The notes beneath the pieces are model-generated. The model did no database searches and was not told the DNA's origin. It was given only the letters and a program-made list of their open reading frames with translations. Below are positions 34,069 through 42,695 of a stretch of DNA of 64,000 nt, piece after piece. Within the stretch, counting starts at the first letter, position 1. Each line of letters opens with the position of its first letter. The position numbers and the translations under genes are program-made. Source of the DNA: Sphingomonas sp. R647 (GTDB lineage: Bacteria; Pseudomonadota; Alphaproteobacteria; Sphingomonadales; Sphingomonadaceae); assembly GCF_020177055.1 (NCBI RefSeq), contig NZ_JAIQXT010000006.1:1-64000 (forward strand), given 5' to 3'.

Positions 34069-35289
34069 CTAGCCCTGCGCGCCAACACCGGTACGAAGCG
34101 CCTCGATCCGCGCATAGGGGGCCTCCAGATGCCGCTTTACCGCCGCAGCAATTGCCGGCGTGACCGCAGCACGCTTCTGCTCGGTATCATCCGCATATGC
34201 CTGATCCGGCACCTTGGAATTGTGGCGTGCGGCGGCGGCCATCGCGGCCAGTTCATCCGCGTCAGGATCGAACCCGAAATGCTGCGGGATGACCGACTCC
34301 ATCGCCGATCGCAGGTCGGCATAGTTGACCAGCAACCCGCCCCCGACCGAGGCATGCTCGATCGCGCAATCGAGATACCTGGCCAGTACTGCGGCACCCT
34401 GATCCTCGATCGAAAACACGTTGCCGGTATCGACCACCCCGAGCTCCGGGACGACGCCTGCGGAAAAATGAATTCCAGGCATCCCAATGTGGGACACCAT
34501 CACCTCCTCCGGCTTGCGATACAGGAATATCCAGGGGGTCGACGGGAACGCCGCACGGAACAGCGGCAGCGCCACGACATTCCACGCGTCGAGCTTAAGA
34601 AAAAAGCGCCGCGCGTTCCCCGAACGGTTGCGACCCAATGCTGCGACCAGCGCGCGAAGCGCCGCGACTTGCTGATCGAGCGGCGCGCCCGATGTCACCG
34701 CCCACTGGACGAGCACATCGATCGGCGCAGCTTCCGACGCAACGACATGATGCGGCACTGCGGCCAGCATCTGTGCGACCAGCGTCGAGCCGCAGCGTGA
34801 CATGTGGAAGACGATTCCGTCGGGGGCCAGCGTCGCTTCTCGCTCCGCGCCGGCGATCAACCCGGCAAGATCGGTGCGCGTGCGGAACATCCGGCTGAGC
34901 GGGCGCGACGCGACCCGGTTGACGCTGTCTTCGAACAACGGCTCGCTTAGCGCACGATCGCCGAACCAGGCCCAGTCGAATGCGGGAGCCCCATGCCCCG
35001 GCACCGCCCGCACCGGTAGCCAACCGATCTGCGGCCAGGTGTCGAGCGTGACCGGCGCACCTTGAAATCGCGAAATGCCCAGCGGATCGGGTGCCGGTAC
35101 TTCGATCGCCGCCGAAGCGGAATCGAGGCCCAGTTCCTCAGCAATCACACGCAGTTCCGCATCGAACTCGGCCGCATCGTAATAGGCGCCCAACCGGGCC
35201 TGAAGCGCCGGGCTGGTAAGGATCGCGCGCCAGAGTTTCTGCGCGTCGCCGTCGTCGCTCGAATACTCCGTCACGCTGTGTGCCCCCAT
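34069..35289 (-). CDS. Sulfotransferase family protein
   Basis: A 406-residue protein. Residues of about 150-400 match the sulfotransferase fold: the 5'-phosphosulfate-binding loop VFHMSRCGSTLVAQML and the later WIFLYRKPEEVMVSH. It would move a sulfate from PAPS to a hydroxyl or amine. The N-terminal 150 residues are unassigned. It is alone, after a 160-base gap from the collar genes. Whether it acts on the lasso peptide is speculation. Confidence 0.82.
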   Translation of the reverse strand: MGAHSVTEYSSDDGDAQKLWRAILTSPALQARLGAYYDAAEFDAELRVIAEELGLDSASAAIEVPAPDPLGISRFQGAPVTLDTWPQIGWLPVRAVPGHGAPAFDWAWFGDRALSEPLFEDSVNRVASRPLSRMFRTRTDLAGLIAGAEREATLAPDGIVFHMSRCGSTLVAQMLAAVPHHVVASEAAPIDVLVQWAVTSGAPLDQQVAALRALVAALGRNRSGNARRFFLKLDAWNVVALPLFRAAFPSTPWIFLYRKPEEVMVSHIGMPGIHFSAGVVPELGVVDTGNVFSIEDQGAAVLARYLDCAIEHASVGGGLLVNYADLRSAMESVIPQHFGFDPDADELAAMAAAARHNSKVPDQAYADDTEQKRAAVTPAIAAAVKRHLEAPYARIEALRTGVGAQG

Positions 35290-35396
35290 CGCGCCGCCGC
35301 TGTTCCCGACGTTTCCAAAATACTGCGATCTATCGTTGTTTCCGATCGCGCAAGTGGTTACGCTGCGTTAGTTACGTCTGATCAGGCGAGGGGGGC

Positions 35397-35840
35397 ATGT
35401 CGAACATGAACAACAATGAACAGGGCCAGGTGAGCCGCCGGTCGTTTCTTGGGCGCGCGGGCGCAGTCTCCGCAGCGGGCGTGGTTGCCGCAGGCGCGAT
35501 CAACCCCGCCATGGCCTTCGCTGGCAACAGCGTGCGCACCTACAAGGGCAAATATGCGGTCGATTCGCACCGCGTGATTGACGGCTTCATGGCGGTCCCC
35601 AAAGGCAAGTCCGATCTGGATGTGGTCGTTGTCGTTTCGGAAAGCGGCAAGCTCGATTCGACCGCTGAAGCAACCGCGCGTCGCTACGCAGCGTCCGGCT
35701 GGATCGCGTTCGCGCCGGATCTGGGGTCGACGTACAAGAGCACCGACAAGCAGGCGATGGTCGCCGCGCTGACGCGCGACCTGCCCCGGTTTAAGCGCCT
35801 GACGCTGAGCAGCGGCAAGGTCGCGGTCGTCGCGGCCTGA
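35397..35840 (+). CDS. Tat-exported small protein
   Basis: A 147-residue protein with a twin-arginine signal (QVSRRSFLGRAGAVSAAGVV, residues of about 11-45), so it is exported folded, perhaps with a bound cofactor. The rest (about 46-147) resembles only the first part of dienelactone-hydrolase-like proteins (SHRVIDGFMAVPKGKSDLDVVVVV), without the catalytic triad. It may be a complete small binding protein or a shortened hydrolase. It lies upstream of the T4SS genes but ends in its own hairpin. Confidence 0.75.
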   Translation: MSNMNNNEQGQVSRRSFLGRAGAVSAAGVVAAGAINPAMAFAGNSVRTYKGKYAVDSHRVIDGFMAVPKGKSDLDVVVVVSESGKLDSTAEATARRYAASGWIAFAPDLGSTYKSTDKQAMVAALTRDLPRFKRLTLSSGKVAVVAA

Positions 35841-35845
35841 TTTTC

Positions 35846-35874
35846 CCGTTACCCGCGCGATGCGTGGGTAACGG
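35846..35874 (+). terminator. Strong hairpin after the Tat protein gene
   Basis: CCGTTACCC at 35846-35854 pairs with GGGTAACGG at 35866-35874, extended inward by three more pairs (one G-T), around a 5-base loop. It starts 5 bases after the stop codon. There is no U-run, so it is a weak intrinsic terminator or a mRNA-protecting hairpin. It separates this gene from the virB cluster. Confidence 0.55.
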
Positions 35875-35898
35875 CCTAGTGCGTGAGGCGTTGGACTA

Positions 35899-36222
35899 GT
35901 GATCGCAACCTTGTGTCATCGGGCCGCAGCGACGTTCGCGGCCGCAACCGCGTTGGTCTGGTCGAGTGCCGCCGCCGCGCAGGAACTGGCCGATCCACAG
36001 GGGTCGGGCGCGATTGTCGGCGCGGTGCGCTGGCTTCAGGGGACGCTACTCGGCACGGTCGCGACGGTGGTTGCGGTAATCGCGGTCGCCGCCGTCGGTC
36101 TGTTGATGCTCACCGGCCGGATCAACTGGCGCTATGGCGCCACCGTCATCCTGGGCTGCTTCATCCTGTTTGGCGCCGCCAGCATCGTTGCGGGCATCCA
36201 GGCGACGGCCGGCGCGGGTTAG
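35899..36222 (+). CDS. virB2: VirB2 pilin of the type IV secretion system
   Basis: A 107-residue TrbC/VirB2 protein: a long signal peptide (cleavage likely after AAAA) and two hydrophobic helices in the mature part (about 50-72 and 83-100). It is the major pilin of the secretion channel. GTG at 35899 is the likely start. It heads the virB gene set, followed by virB3 after 7 bases. Confidence 0.85.
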   Translation: MIATLCHRAAATFAAATALVWSSAAAAQELADPQGSGAIVGAVRWLQGTLLGTVATVVAVIAVAAVGLLMLTGRINWRYGATVILGCFILFGAASIVAGIQATAGAG

Positions 36223-36229
36223 GGCCTGA

Positions 36230-36514
36230 ATGACCGGCCTTGACCGCGACACCGTATTCGTCGCGCTGACGCGGCCGCAGATGTTTGCGGGCGTCACCTA
36301 TACCTGGTTCATCGCCAATGCGGTGCTGGCGACCGAGCTGTTCCTGATCTTTCGGTCGGTGTGGGTGCTGATCGCCGCTGTGGCGATCCATGGCGCGGGC
36401 ATGCTGGCGTGCCTGCGCGAGCCGCGTTTCTTCGACCTGTGGATTACCCGGGCAAGCCGCTGCCCACGCGTCCCCAATCATCGGATCTGGCGGTGCAACT
36501 CCTACCGGCCCTGA
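36230..36514 (+). CDS. virB3: VirB3 inner membrane protein
   Basis: A 94-residue membrane protein with two helices and the VirB3 sequence features GLDRDTVFVALTRPQMFAGV at the start and LREPRFFDLW, ending WRCNSYRP as in many alphaproteobacterial VirB3 proteins. It works with VirB4 in pilus assembly. Its end overlaps the VirB4 start. Confidence 0.9.
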   Translation: MTGLDRDTVFVALTRPQMFAGVTYTWFIANAVLATELFLIFRSVWVLIAAVAIHGAGMLACLREPRFFDLWITRASRCPRVPNHRIWRCNSYRP

Positions 36515-38859
36515 CCCGCGACCGGCGGGTGATCGATCGTGAGGCGAGCGCGGGGCGGCATCTGCCCTATGCGCGCCATGTCGACGATGTGACGATCGCG
36601 ACGCGTGACGGCATGCTGATGCAGGTCATCCAGATCGGCGGGCTTCTGTTCGAAACGGCGGACAGCGAGGAGATCAATTATCGCAAGCGACTGCGCGATG
36701 CGACGTTGCAGGCGATCGGATCGTCACGCTTTGCGGTCTATCATCATATCGTGCGCCAGCGCGTCGAACCGGGGCTGGCGGGGGATTTCCCAGACGATTT
36801 CTCGGAGCGGCTGGACGCGGCGTGGCGCGGACGGCTGGCGCGCAAGCAGCTCTATACCAACGACCTGTTTCTGACGCTGGTGCGGCGCCCGCTGCAAGGG
36901 CGGATCGGCCTGCTCGACCGGCTGCGCGGCGGCCTTAGCGGGATTGAGGCCGAGGCGGCGCGCGCACAGGATCTGCGCGAATTGAACGAAGCGCGCGAGG
37001 CGCTGTTCGCGGCGCTCTCGGCTTATGGGCCACGGCTGTTGTCGGTCTATGAAACGCCGCAGGGGCCGGCGTCCGAACCGCTCGAATTCCTCTCGACGCT
37101 CTACAATGGCGAACTGCGCCCGGTGCTGCTGCCGATGCAGGATCTGGGCGAGTATCTCCCCTATCGCCGGGTGAGCTTTGGCCAGAATGCGATCGAACTG
37201 TCCCCGGCGGCGGGGAGCGGGACCGATTTTGTGGGCATGGTGTCGATCAAGGATTATCCGGGCCAGACCGCGCCGGGGATGCTCGACGATCTGCTCCGCC
37301 TGCCGCTGGAGCTGACGGTCACCCACAGCTTCGGCTTTGTTGATCGTCAGGCGGCGCTGTCGAAGATGAACCTTGCGCTGCGGCGGATGCGTTCGGCGGA
37401 GGACGAGGCGGTGAGCCTGCGCGCCGAACTGGGCGAGGCGAAGGACGAGGTGGCGGCGGGCCGCGCCGGGTTTGGCGAGCATCACATGACCGTCGCGGTG
37501 CGCGGCGCGTCGCCCGAGGCGGTCGATCAGGGTGTCGCCGAGGTGCAGGCTGCGCTGTCCGATCTCGGCATCATCGCGGTGCGCGAGGAGATTGCGCTCG
37601 AACCCGCATTCTGGGCGCAATTCCCCGGAAACTTCAAATATATCGCCCGGCGCGGGCTGATTTCGACCGGCAATTTCGCGGGGCTGGCGAGCGGGCATAA
37701 CTTCCCGGTCGGCAGCGCGAGCGGCAATCACTGGGGCGATGCGGTAACGCTGCTCGAGACGACCGCCGCCGGCCCCTATTATTTCAACTTCCACCATGGC
37801 GATCTCGGCAATTTCACCGTCATCGGCCCGTCGGGGTCGGGCAAGACGGTGGTGCTGAACTTCCTGCTCGCACAGGCACGCAAGTTCCGTCCGCGCATCG
37901 TGTTCTTCGACAAGGATCGTGGGGCGGAGCTCTTTATCCGCGCGATCGGCGGGCAATATGACGTGCTGCGCCCCGGTGTGCCGTCGGGGCTCAACCCGTT
38001 GCAGCTCGACGATACCGCCGAGCATCGCCAGTTCCTCGCCGACTGGCTCGCCCAGCTGGCGGGCGGGGTCGACATCGATGAGGCCGCGCGGCTGAAGGAC
38101 GCGCTGGACGCCAATTTCGACCAGCCGCGCGCGAACCGCCGCTTGCGCCATCTGGTCGAGCTGTCGCGCGGCGGCGAGCGACCGCATGGCGCCGACCTGT
38201 GGTCGCGGCTGCGGCCATGGTGGGGCGACGGCGAACGCGCCTGGCTGTTCGACAATGAAAGCGACACCACCGACCTGACCGCCGAGGCGGTCGGGTTCGA
38301 CATGACGCAAATCCTGGACGATCCCGCCGTCCGCACCCCGGCGATGATGTACCTGTTCCAGCGAGTCGAGGAGCGACTCGACGGATCGGCGGCGATCATC
38401 GTGGTGGATGAGGGGTGGAAGGCACTCGACGACGATGTCTTCGTGCGCCGGATCAAGGATTGGGAAAAGACGATCCGCAAGCGCAACGGGATCGTCGGCT
38501 TTGCCACGCAGAGCGCGCAGGACGCGCTGGAAAGCCGCATTGCCAGCGCGATCATCGAACAGGCCGCGACGCAGATCTTCATGGCCAATCCGAAGGCGCG
38601 CGCGGCGGATTATGTCGACGGGTTCGGCCTGACGCCGCATGAGTATGAGCTGATCCGCGCATTGCCGGACAATGCCCGCTGTTTCCTGATCAAGCATGGC
38701 GCCGAAAGCGTCGTCGCGCGGCTCGATTTGTCGGGCGAGCAGGAGATTCTGACCGTGCTGTCCGGGCGCGAGCGTACCGTGCGCCTGCTCGATACGATCC
38801 GCGCCGAACATGGCGACGATCCCGCCGAGTGGCTGCCGCGCCTGATGGAGGTCGCATGA
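36493..38859 (+). CDS. virB4: VirB4 ATPase
   Basis: About 788 residues. VirB4 is the largest channel ATPase. Walker A is VIGPSGSGKTVVLNFLL (about residue 445) and Walker B is AAIIVVDEGWKAL (about 635); the N-terminal half includes HLPYARHVDDVTIATRDG. No clear ATG exists at the N-terminus, so GTG 36493 (overlapping virB3 by 22 bases) is the most likely start; GTG 36529 is an alternative. The stop overlaps virB6 (ATGA). Confidence 0.95.
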   Translation: MQLLPALTRDRRVIDREASAGRHLPYARHVDDVTIATRDGMLMQVIQIGGLLFETADSEEINYRKRLRDATLQAIGSSRFAVYHHIVRQRVEPGLAGDFPDDFSERLDAAWRGRLARKQLYTNDLFLTLVRRPLQGRIGLLDRLRGGLSGIEAEAARAQDLRELNEAREALFAALSAYGPRLLSVYETPQGPASEPLEFLSTLYNGELRPVLLPMQDLGEYLPYRRVSFGQNAIELSPAAGSGTDFVGMVSIKDYPGQTAPGMLDDLLRLPLELTVTHSFGFVDRQAALSKMNLALRRMRSAEDEAVSLRAELGEAKDEVAAGRAGFGEHHMTVAVRGASPEAVDQGVAEVQAALSDLGIIAVREEIALEPAFWAQFPGNFKYIARRGLISTGNFAGLASGHNFPVGSASGNHWGDAVTLLETTAAGPYYFNFHHGDLGNFTVIGPSGSGKTVVLNFLLAQARKFRPRIVFFDKDRGAELFIRAIGGQYDVLRPGVPSGLNPLQLDDTAEHRQFLADWLAQLAGGVDIDEAARLKDALDANFDQPRANRRLRHLVELSRGGERPHGADLWSRLRPWWGDGERAWLFDNESDTTDLTAEAVGFDMTQILDDPAVRTPAMMYLFQRVEERLDGSAAIIVVDEGWKALDDDVFVRRIKDWEKTIRKRNGIVGFATQSAQDALESRIASAIIEQAATQIFMANPKARAADYVDGFGLTPHEYELIRALPDNARCFLIKHGAESVVARLDLSGEQEILTVLSGRERTVRLLDTIRAEHGDDPAEWLPRLMEVA

Positions 38860-40118
38860 CCTGCCCCGGCATCGTCGAGGGCGACGCATTCGTCGTGAGC
38901 ATGCTGGGCGCGGCGGACTGCCATGCCCGCGCGGTCGCGACGCTGGGCTATCAGGTGCTGGCCACGCCGGGGTCGAGCGCGTCGCTGCTGCTGACCGGCA
39001 TGCTGACGTTGTTCGTCGCGATCTGGGGCTATCGCATGCTGCTGGGCGAGACGCCCGGCATGCGCGACGGCGTGGTCGCGCTGGCCAAGGTCGGGATCGT
39101 GCTCGCGCTGGCGACGAGCTGGGCGACGTACCGCCCGCTGGCGCATGATCTGGTGTTCGGCGCACCGGGCGAGCTGGTCGCCGAAGTCGGTGGTGCGGCG
39201 GGGCTGCCCGGCACGCTGGGCGATCGCGCCGTGCGGATCGGCTATGTCGATCGCGGGCTGGCGCGGCTCGGTGAAGCGGGCGTCGGCAAGCGCGAGGGCC
39301 AGCAACAGGTGATGCGCCAGCGCAACATCAACGGCCGCAACGAGCTGGTGGTCGAGAACTCCCAGGATCCGGTCGGCGTGATCGAGCCGATCGCGCTTGC
39401 CGCGTCGCGCATCCTGTTCCTGATCTCGACGCTGGGCGGCATCGTGATGCTGCGCTTTGCCGCAGCGATCCTGCTGGCGCTCGGGCCGATCTTCGTCGCC
39501 TTTCTGTTGTTCGACGCGACGCGCGGCTGGTTTGCCGGGTGGCTGCGCGGGTTGATGGGGACGATGATCGCGAGCTTTGGCGTGGCGATCCTGCTCGGCA
39601 TCGAACTCGCGCTGCTCGAACCCTGGGTGGCGAGTCTGGTCGCTCGGCGGGCGGGCGAACAGACCATCGCGGGGGCGCCGGTCGAGCTGATGGCGGTGAC
39701 CGCGATCTTTGCGCTGGCGATGTTCGGCACGATCCTGCTGGCGCTGAAGGTCGCCACAGGATTGCGCCTGCCCGAAACATGGCGCGCCGCACCTGAGCGA
39801 TTCAACCGCGAGGTCGAGCGGCTGTTTCAGGGGCGGGGCGCAGGCGCGGCACCCGCCGGTGAGCCCGCCGTCGAGCGGTCGCGCGCGGCAGCGGTCGCCG
39901 ATGCGGTGATCGCGACTCAGCGGCGCGAATCGGGCGGGGCGGCGCCGATCACTGCTGCGGCGGTTCAGGGGATGGCGGCACCGGCGCGGACCAACCCCGG
40001 TGCGCGACTGGTTCCGAGGCAGGTACCCAACGCGCCGCCACCTTTGGGCCAGCGGGCCGCGCGCCGGTCGCGCAATCGTGTTACAGCCAGCGCCGGGCGC
40101 CGGGATCAGACGAAATGA
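38856..40118 (+). CDS. virB6: VirB6/TrbL inner membrane protein
   Basis: A 420-residue polytopic protein with about six helices and a central periplasmic loop, as in VirB6/TrbL. The segment MLRFAAAILLALGPIFVAFLLFDATRGWFAGWLRG, seen by motif, is typical. The last 100 residues are Ala/Pro/Arg-rich and probably disordered. It overlaps virB4 and virB8 by 4 bases on each side. Confidence 0.9.
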   Translation: MTCPGIVEGDAFVVSMLGAADCHARAVATLGYQVLATPGSSASLLLTGMLTLFVAIWGYRMLLGETPGMRDGVVALAKVGIVLALATSWATYRPLAHDLVFGAPGELVAEVGGAAGLPGTLGDRAVRIGYVDRGLARLGEAGVGKREGQQQVMRQRNINGRNELVVENSQDPVGVIEPIALAASRILFLISTLGGIVMLRFAAAILLALGPIFVAFLLFDATRGWFAGWLRGLMGTMIASFGVAILLGIELALLEPWVASLVARRAGEQTIAGAPVELMAVTAIFALAMFGTILLALKVATGLRLPETWRAAPERFNREVERLFQGRGAGAAPAGEPAVERSRAAAVADAVIATQRRESGGAAPITAAAVQGMAAPARTNPGARLVPRQVPNAPPPLGQRAARRSRNRVTASAGRRDQTK

Positions 40119-40903
40119 AGCAAAAGACACGCGCGGCGCTCGACGCCTATTACCGGGAGGGCGGAAGCTGGGCCGCGGACCGCGAGGCGCGGCTCGACCG
40201 GTCGCAGCGGCTTGCGTGGATCATCGCCGCCGTCGCCGTCGCGGTCGCGCTGGTCGTGGCGATCGCGCTGGTGGTGATGTTGCCGCTCAAGACGGTCGAG
40301 ACGCGGACGTTGCTGGTCGATCGCCAGACCGGTTATGTCCAGCAACTCAGCCCGATCAATCCAGACAAGATCGCGCCCGACACCGCGCTGACCCAGGCGT
40401 TTCTGGTGCAATATGTGATTGCGCGCGAGAGCTTCGACATCGACGCGCTCCAGCATAACTATCGCCACGTGGTGCTGTGGTCGGAGGGCCGCGCACGCAG
40501 CCGCTATATCGCCTCGGTACAGGCATCGAACCCCGAGAGCCCGCTCGCCAGCCTGCCGCGCAGCACGCTGGTTGAGACGCGGGTGAAGAGCGTCTCGCCA
40601 CTCGGCACCGGATCGGCGCTGGTTCGGTTCGAAACGCAACGCCGCGACGCGGCTGGCCAGACCGCCCCGGCGCAGCAGTGGGTTGCGGTGATCCGCTACC
40701 GCTATGCCGGCGAGCCGATGAAGCTCGAAGATCGCTTCATCAACCCGCTCGGCTTCACCGTATCGCACTATGCCCGCAACGCCGAAGCACTGCCCGCACC
40801 CGCTCCGGTGACGGCAGCGCCGGTTGGAGCCGCGCAGGCGGCCGCGCCGTCGCCGCTCGCCGCAACGCCCGCCCCCTCCCCAACCGCTCAGGTGGCACGA
40901 TGA
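40115..40903 (+). CDS. virB8: VirB8 inner membrane protein
   Basis: A 262-residue protein with one membrane helix (about 33-55) and a periplasmic NTF2-like domain (about 70-225) with family segments LVDRQTGYVQQL and QWVAVIRYRY. A Pro/Ala-rich tail ends the protein. It assembles the channel with VirB9 and VirB10. It overlaps virB6 and virB9 by 4 bases. Confidence 0.93.
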   Translation: MKQKTRAALDAYYREGGSWAADREARLDRSQRLAWIIAAVAVAVALVVAIALVVMLPLKTVETRTLLVDRQTGYVQQLSPINPDKIAPDTALTQAFLVQYVIARESFDIDALQHNYRHVVLWSEGRARSRYIASVQASNPESPLASLPRSTLVETRVKSVSPLGTGSALVRFETQRRDAAGQTAPAQQWVAVIRYRYAGEPMKLEDRFINPLGFTVSHYARNAEALPAPAPVTAAPVGAAQAAAPSPLAATPAPSPTAQVAR

Positions 40904-41607
40904 AGTGGGTCGCCGCCCTGCTGCTGCTCGCCGTGCCGCCCGCGGTGGCGCAAGTGCGCCCGCAGCCGGGTCCGGGCGATCCGCGTGTGCAGACGGTGAT
41001 GTTCGCGCCCGATCAGGTGGTGCAGCTTCAGGCGGCACCCGGATATCAGATCACCGTCGCGCTCAACCCGGACGAGCGGATCGAGAGCATCGCGCTGGGC
41101 GATGGCGGCGCGTGGCAGGCGAGCGCGAACAAGCGCGGCGATTATCTGTTCATCAAGCCGCTGAGCGCCGGGGTCACCACCAACATGGTCGTGATCACCG
41201 ATGTGCGCATGTACGCGTTCGAGCTGGTCCCCGCATACGGCCCGATGGAGACGCTGCCCTTCGCGGTGCGCTTCACCTATCCCGACAGCGCACCGCTGGC
41301 CGCGACCGGCACGGCGGCGCCAGCCGAGGCGGTGACCGCCGGGCGCTATCGGCTGAGCGGCGACAAGCTGCTCCGCCCGAGCGCGATGGCCGATAACGGC
41401 GTGCAGACCGAGATCGAATGGCCGGCGAGCGCGACGCTGCCGGCGATCTATGCGGTCGGTGACGATGGCGCCGAAGTGCTCGCCACCGGACAGGTCCGCG
41501 ATGGGCGCATCGTGGTCGATCGCATCGCGCGCAAGTTCATCTTCCGTCAGGACCGACGCGTCGCAACGGCGCTGCGCATGCCCGCTACATCCGGAGACGG
41601 CCGGTGA
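40900..41607 (+). CDS. virB9: VirB9 outer-membrane-complex protein
   Basis: A 235-residue protein with a signal peptide (about 1-18, ending AVA), a beta-rich N-terminal domain and a C-terminal domain that would bind VirB7 and VirB10 (PAIYAVGDDGAEVLATGQ; RKFIFRQDRRVATALR). The ATG at 40900 overlaps the virB8 stop. No virB7 lipoprotein gene is visible nearby. Confidence 0.92.
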   Translation: MKWVAALLLLAVPPAVAQVRPQPGPGDPRVQTVMFAPDQVVQLQAAPGYQITVALNPDERIESIALGDGGAWQASANKRGDYLFIKPLSAGVTTNMVVITDVRMYAFELVPAYGPMETLPFAVRFTYPDSAPLAATGTAAPAEAVTAGRYRLSGDKLLRPSAMADNGVQTEIEWPASATLPAIYAVGDDGAEVLATGQVRDGRIVVDRIARKFIFRQDRRVATALRMPATSGDGR

Positions 41608-42695
41608 GCGCGGTTGGCGATCCACGCCGCGATCCTGCGATACACGCGGCGGGTGACATCCGCCCGATGGTCGGTGCCGCGCCGCGCGGGCCGTCGATGC
41701 TGATTATCGGCGGCGGGCTGGGACTCGCCGCCATCCTGCTGTTCGTCGCGCTCGAGTCACGCCGCACTGCGCTTCAGGCACCCGCCGTTACGCGCAGTGC
41801 CGACGCACCGACTGCACTGCGCGAGCCGCCGCCGCTTTATATCCCGCCCGCTCCTGTTGCGGAGGCGTCCGCACCGCCGGTTGCGGTCGTCACAGCGCCG
41901 CAGACCGTTCCATTTGTGCTGCCCCAACCGCCGATGCGTCAGCAGCGCCCCGAGTTCATTCCTCAGCCGCCGCCGCCGGTGTACCCACAGCCCTTGCCCC
42001 CGCCGCCGATGGCAGAGCCCCGCGCCGCCGCGCCCGGTCCTTTGGTGCTCGACCGGTCGGGGCCGCAGGATGACGGTCCGGGGGTCGCGTCCGCCGACAC
42101 GCCAGCCGGCGCGCAGGCACCGGGGACACGTGTGACCGCTGGGTCGCTCGCCAACCGATCGACCACCATTGCGCAGGGGACGCTGATCCCCGCCGTGCTC
42201 GAAACCGGCTTTGATTCGACCAAGGCCGGATTCGCCCGCGCAATCGTGTCGCGCGACGTGCGCAGTTTCGACGGCACCCGCATCCTGATCCCGCGCGGAA
42301 GCCGCCTGACCGGCGACTATGCGGGCGGGGCTGAGGCGGGGCAAAAGCGCGCGATCATCAACTGGAGCCGGCTGGTGCGACCGGACGGCGTGACCATCGC
42401 GATCGGATCCCCAGCCACCGACGCGGTCGGGCGCAACGGCGTGCGCGCCAAGGTCAATTCGCATTTGCTCCAGCGGATCTTCCCGGCGCTGCTCCAGTCG
42501 GCGCTCGACATCGGCGTCAACCTCGCCACGCGCCCCGCCAACGGGTCGATTTTGTTGGCACTGCCCAACTCCGCCTCGAGCGCGACCAGCGGGCAGAATG
42601 GCCCCGCCCCGACGCTGAGCGTGCGGCCGGGCACGACGATCGCGGTGTTCGTGACGCGCGACCTCGACTTTACCGGGGTCGGGAATCCGCGATGA
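41604..42695 (+). CDS. virB10: VirB10 channel protein
   Basis: A 363-residue protein with one inner-membrane helix (about 32-50), a long Pro-rich periplasmic spacer (about 70-170) and a C-terminal beta-barrel domain with the motifs LIPAVLETGFDSTKAGFARAIVSRD (by pattern) and RILIPRGSRLTGDY. It spans both membranes and joins VirB9. GTG start at 41604 overlaps the virB9 stop. Confidence 0.94.
   Translation: MSAVGDPRRDPAIHAAGDIRPMVGAAPRGPSMLIIGGGLGLAAILLFVALESRRTALQAPAVTRSADAPTALREPPPLYIPPAPVAEASAPPVAVVTAPQTVPFVLPQPPMRQQRPEFIPQPPPPVYPQPLPPPPMAEPRAAAPGPLVLDRSGPQDDGPGVASADTPAGAQAPGTRVTAGSLANRSTTIAQGTLIPAVLETGFDSTKAGFARAIVSRDVRSFDGTRILIPRGSRLTGDYAGGAEAGQKRAIINWSRLVRPDGVTIAIGSPATDAVGRNGVRAKVNSHLLQRIFPALLQSALDIGVNLATRPANGSILLALPNSASSATSGQNGPAPTLSVRPGTTIAVFVTRDLDFTGVGNPR

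Noticed and set aside
36361-36492. Earlier virB4 start far inside virB3
   Set aside because: The extra residues are not VirB4-like and virB3 is intact there with its usual C-terminus.
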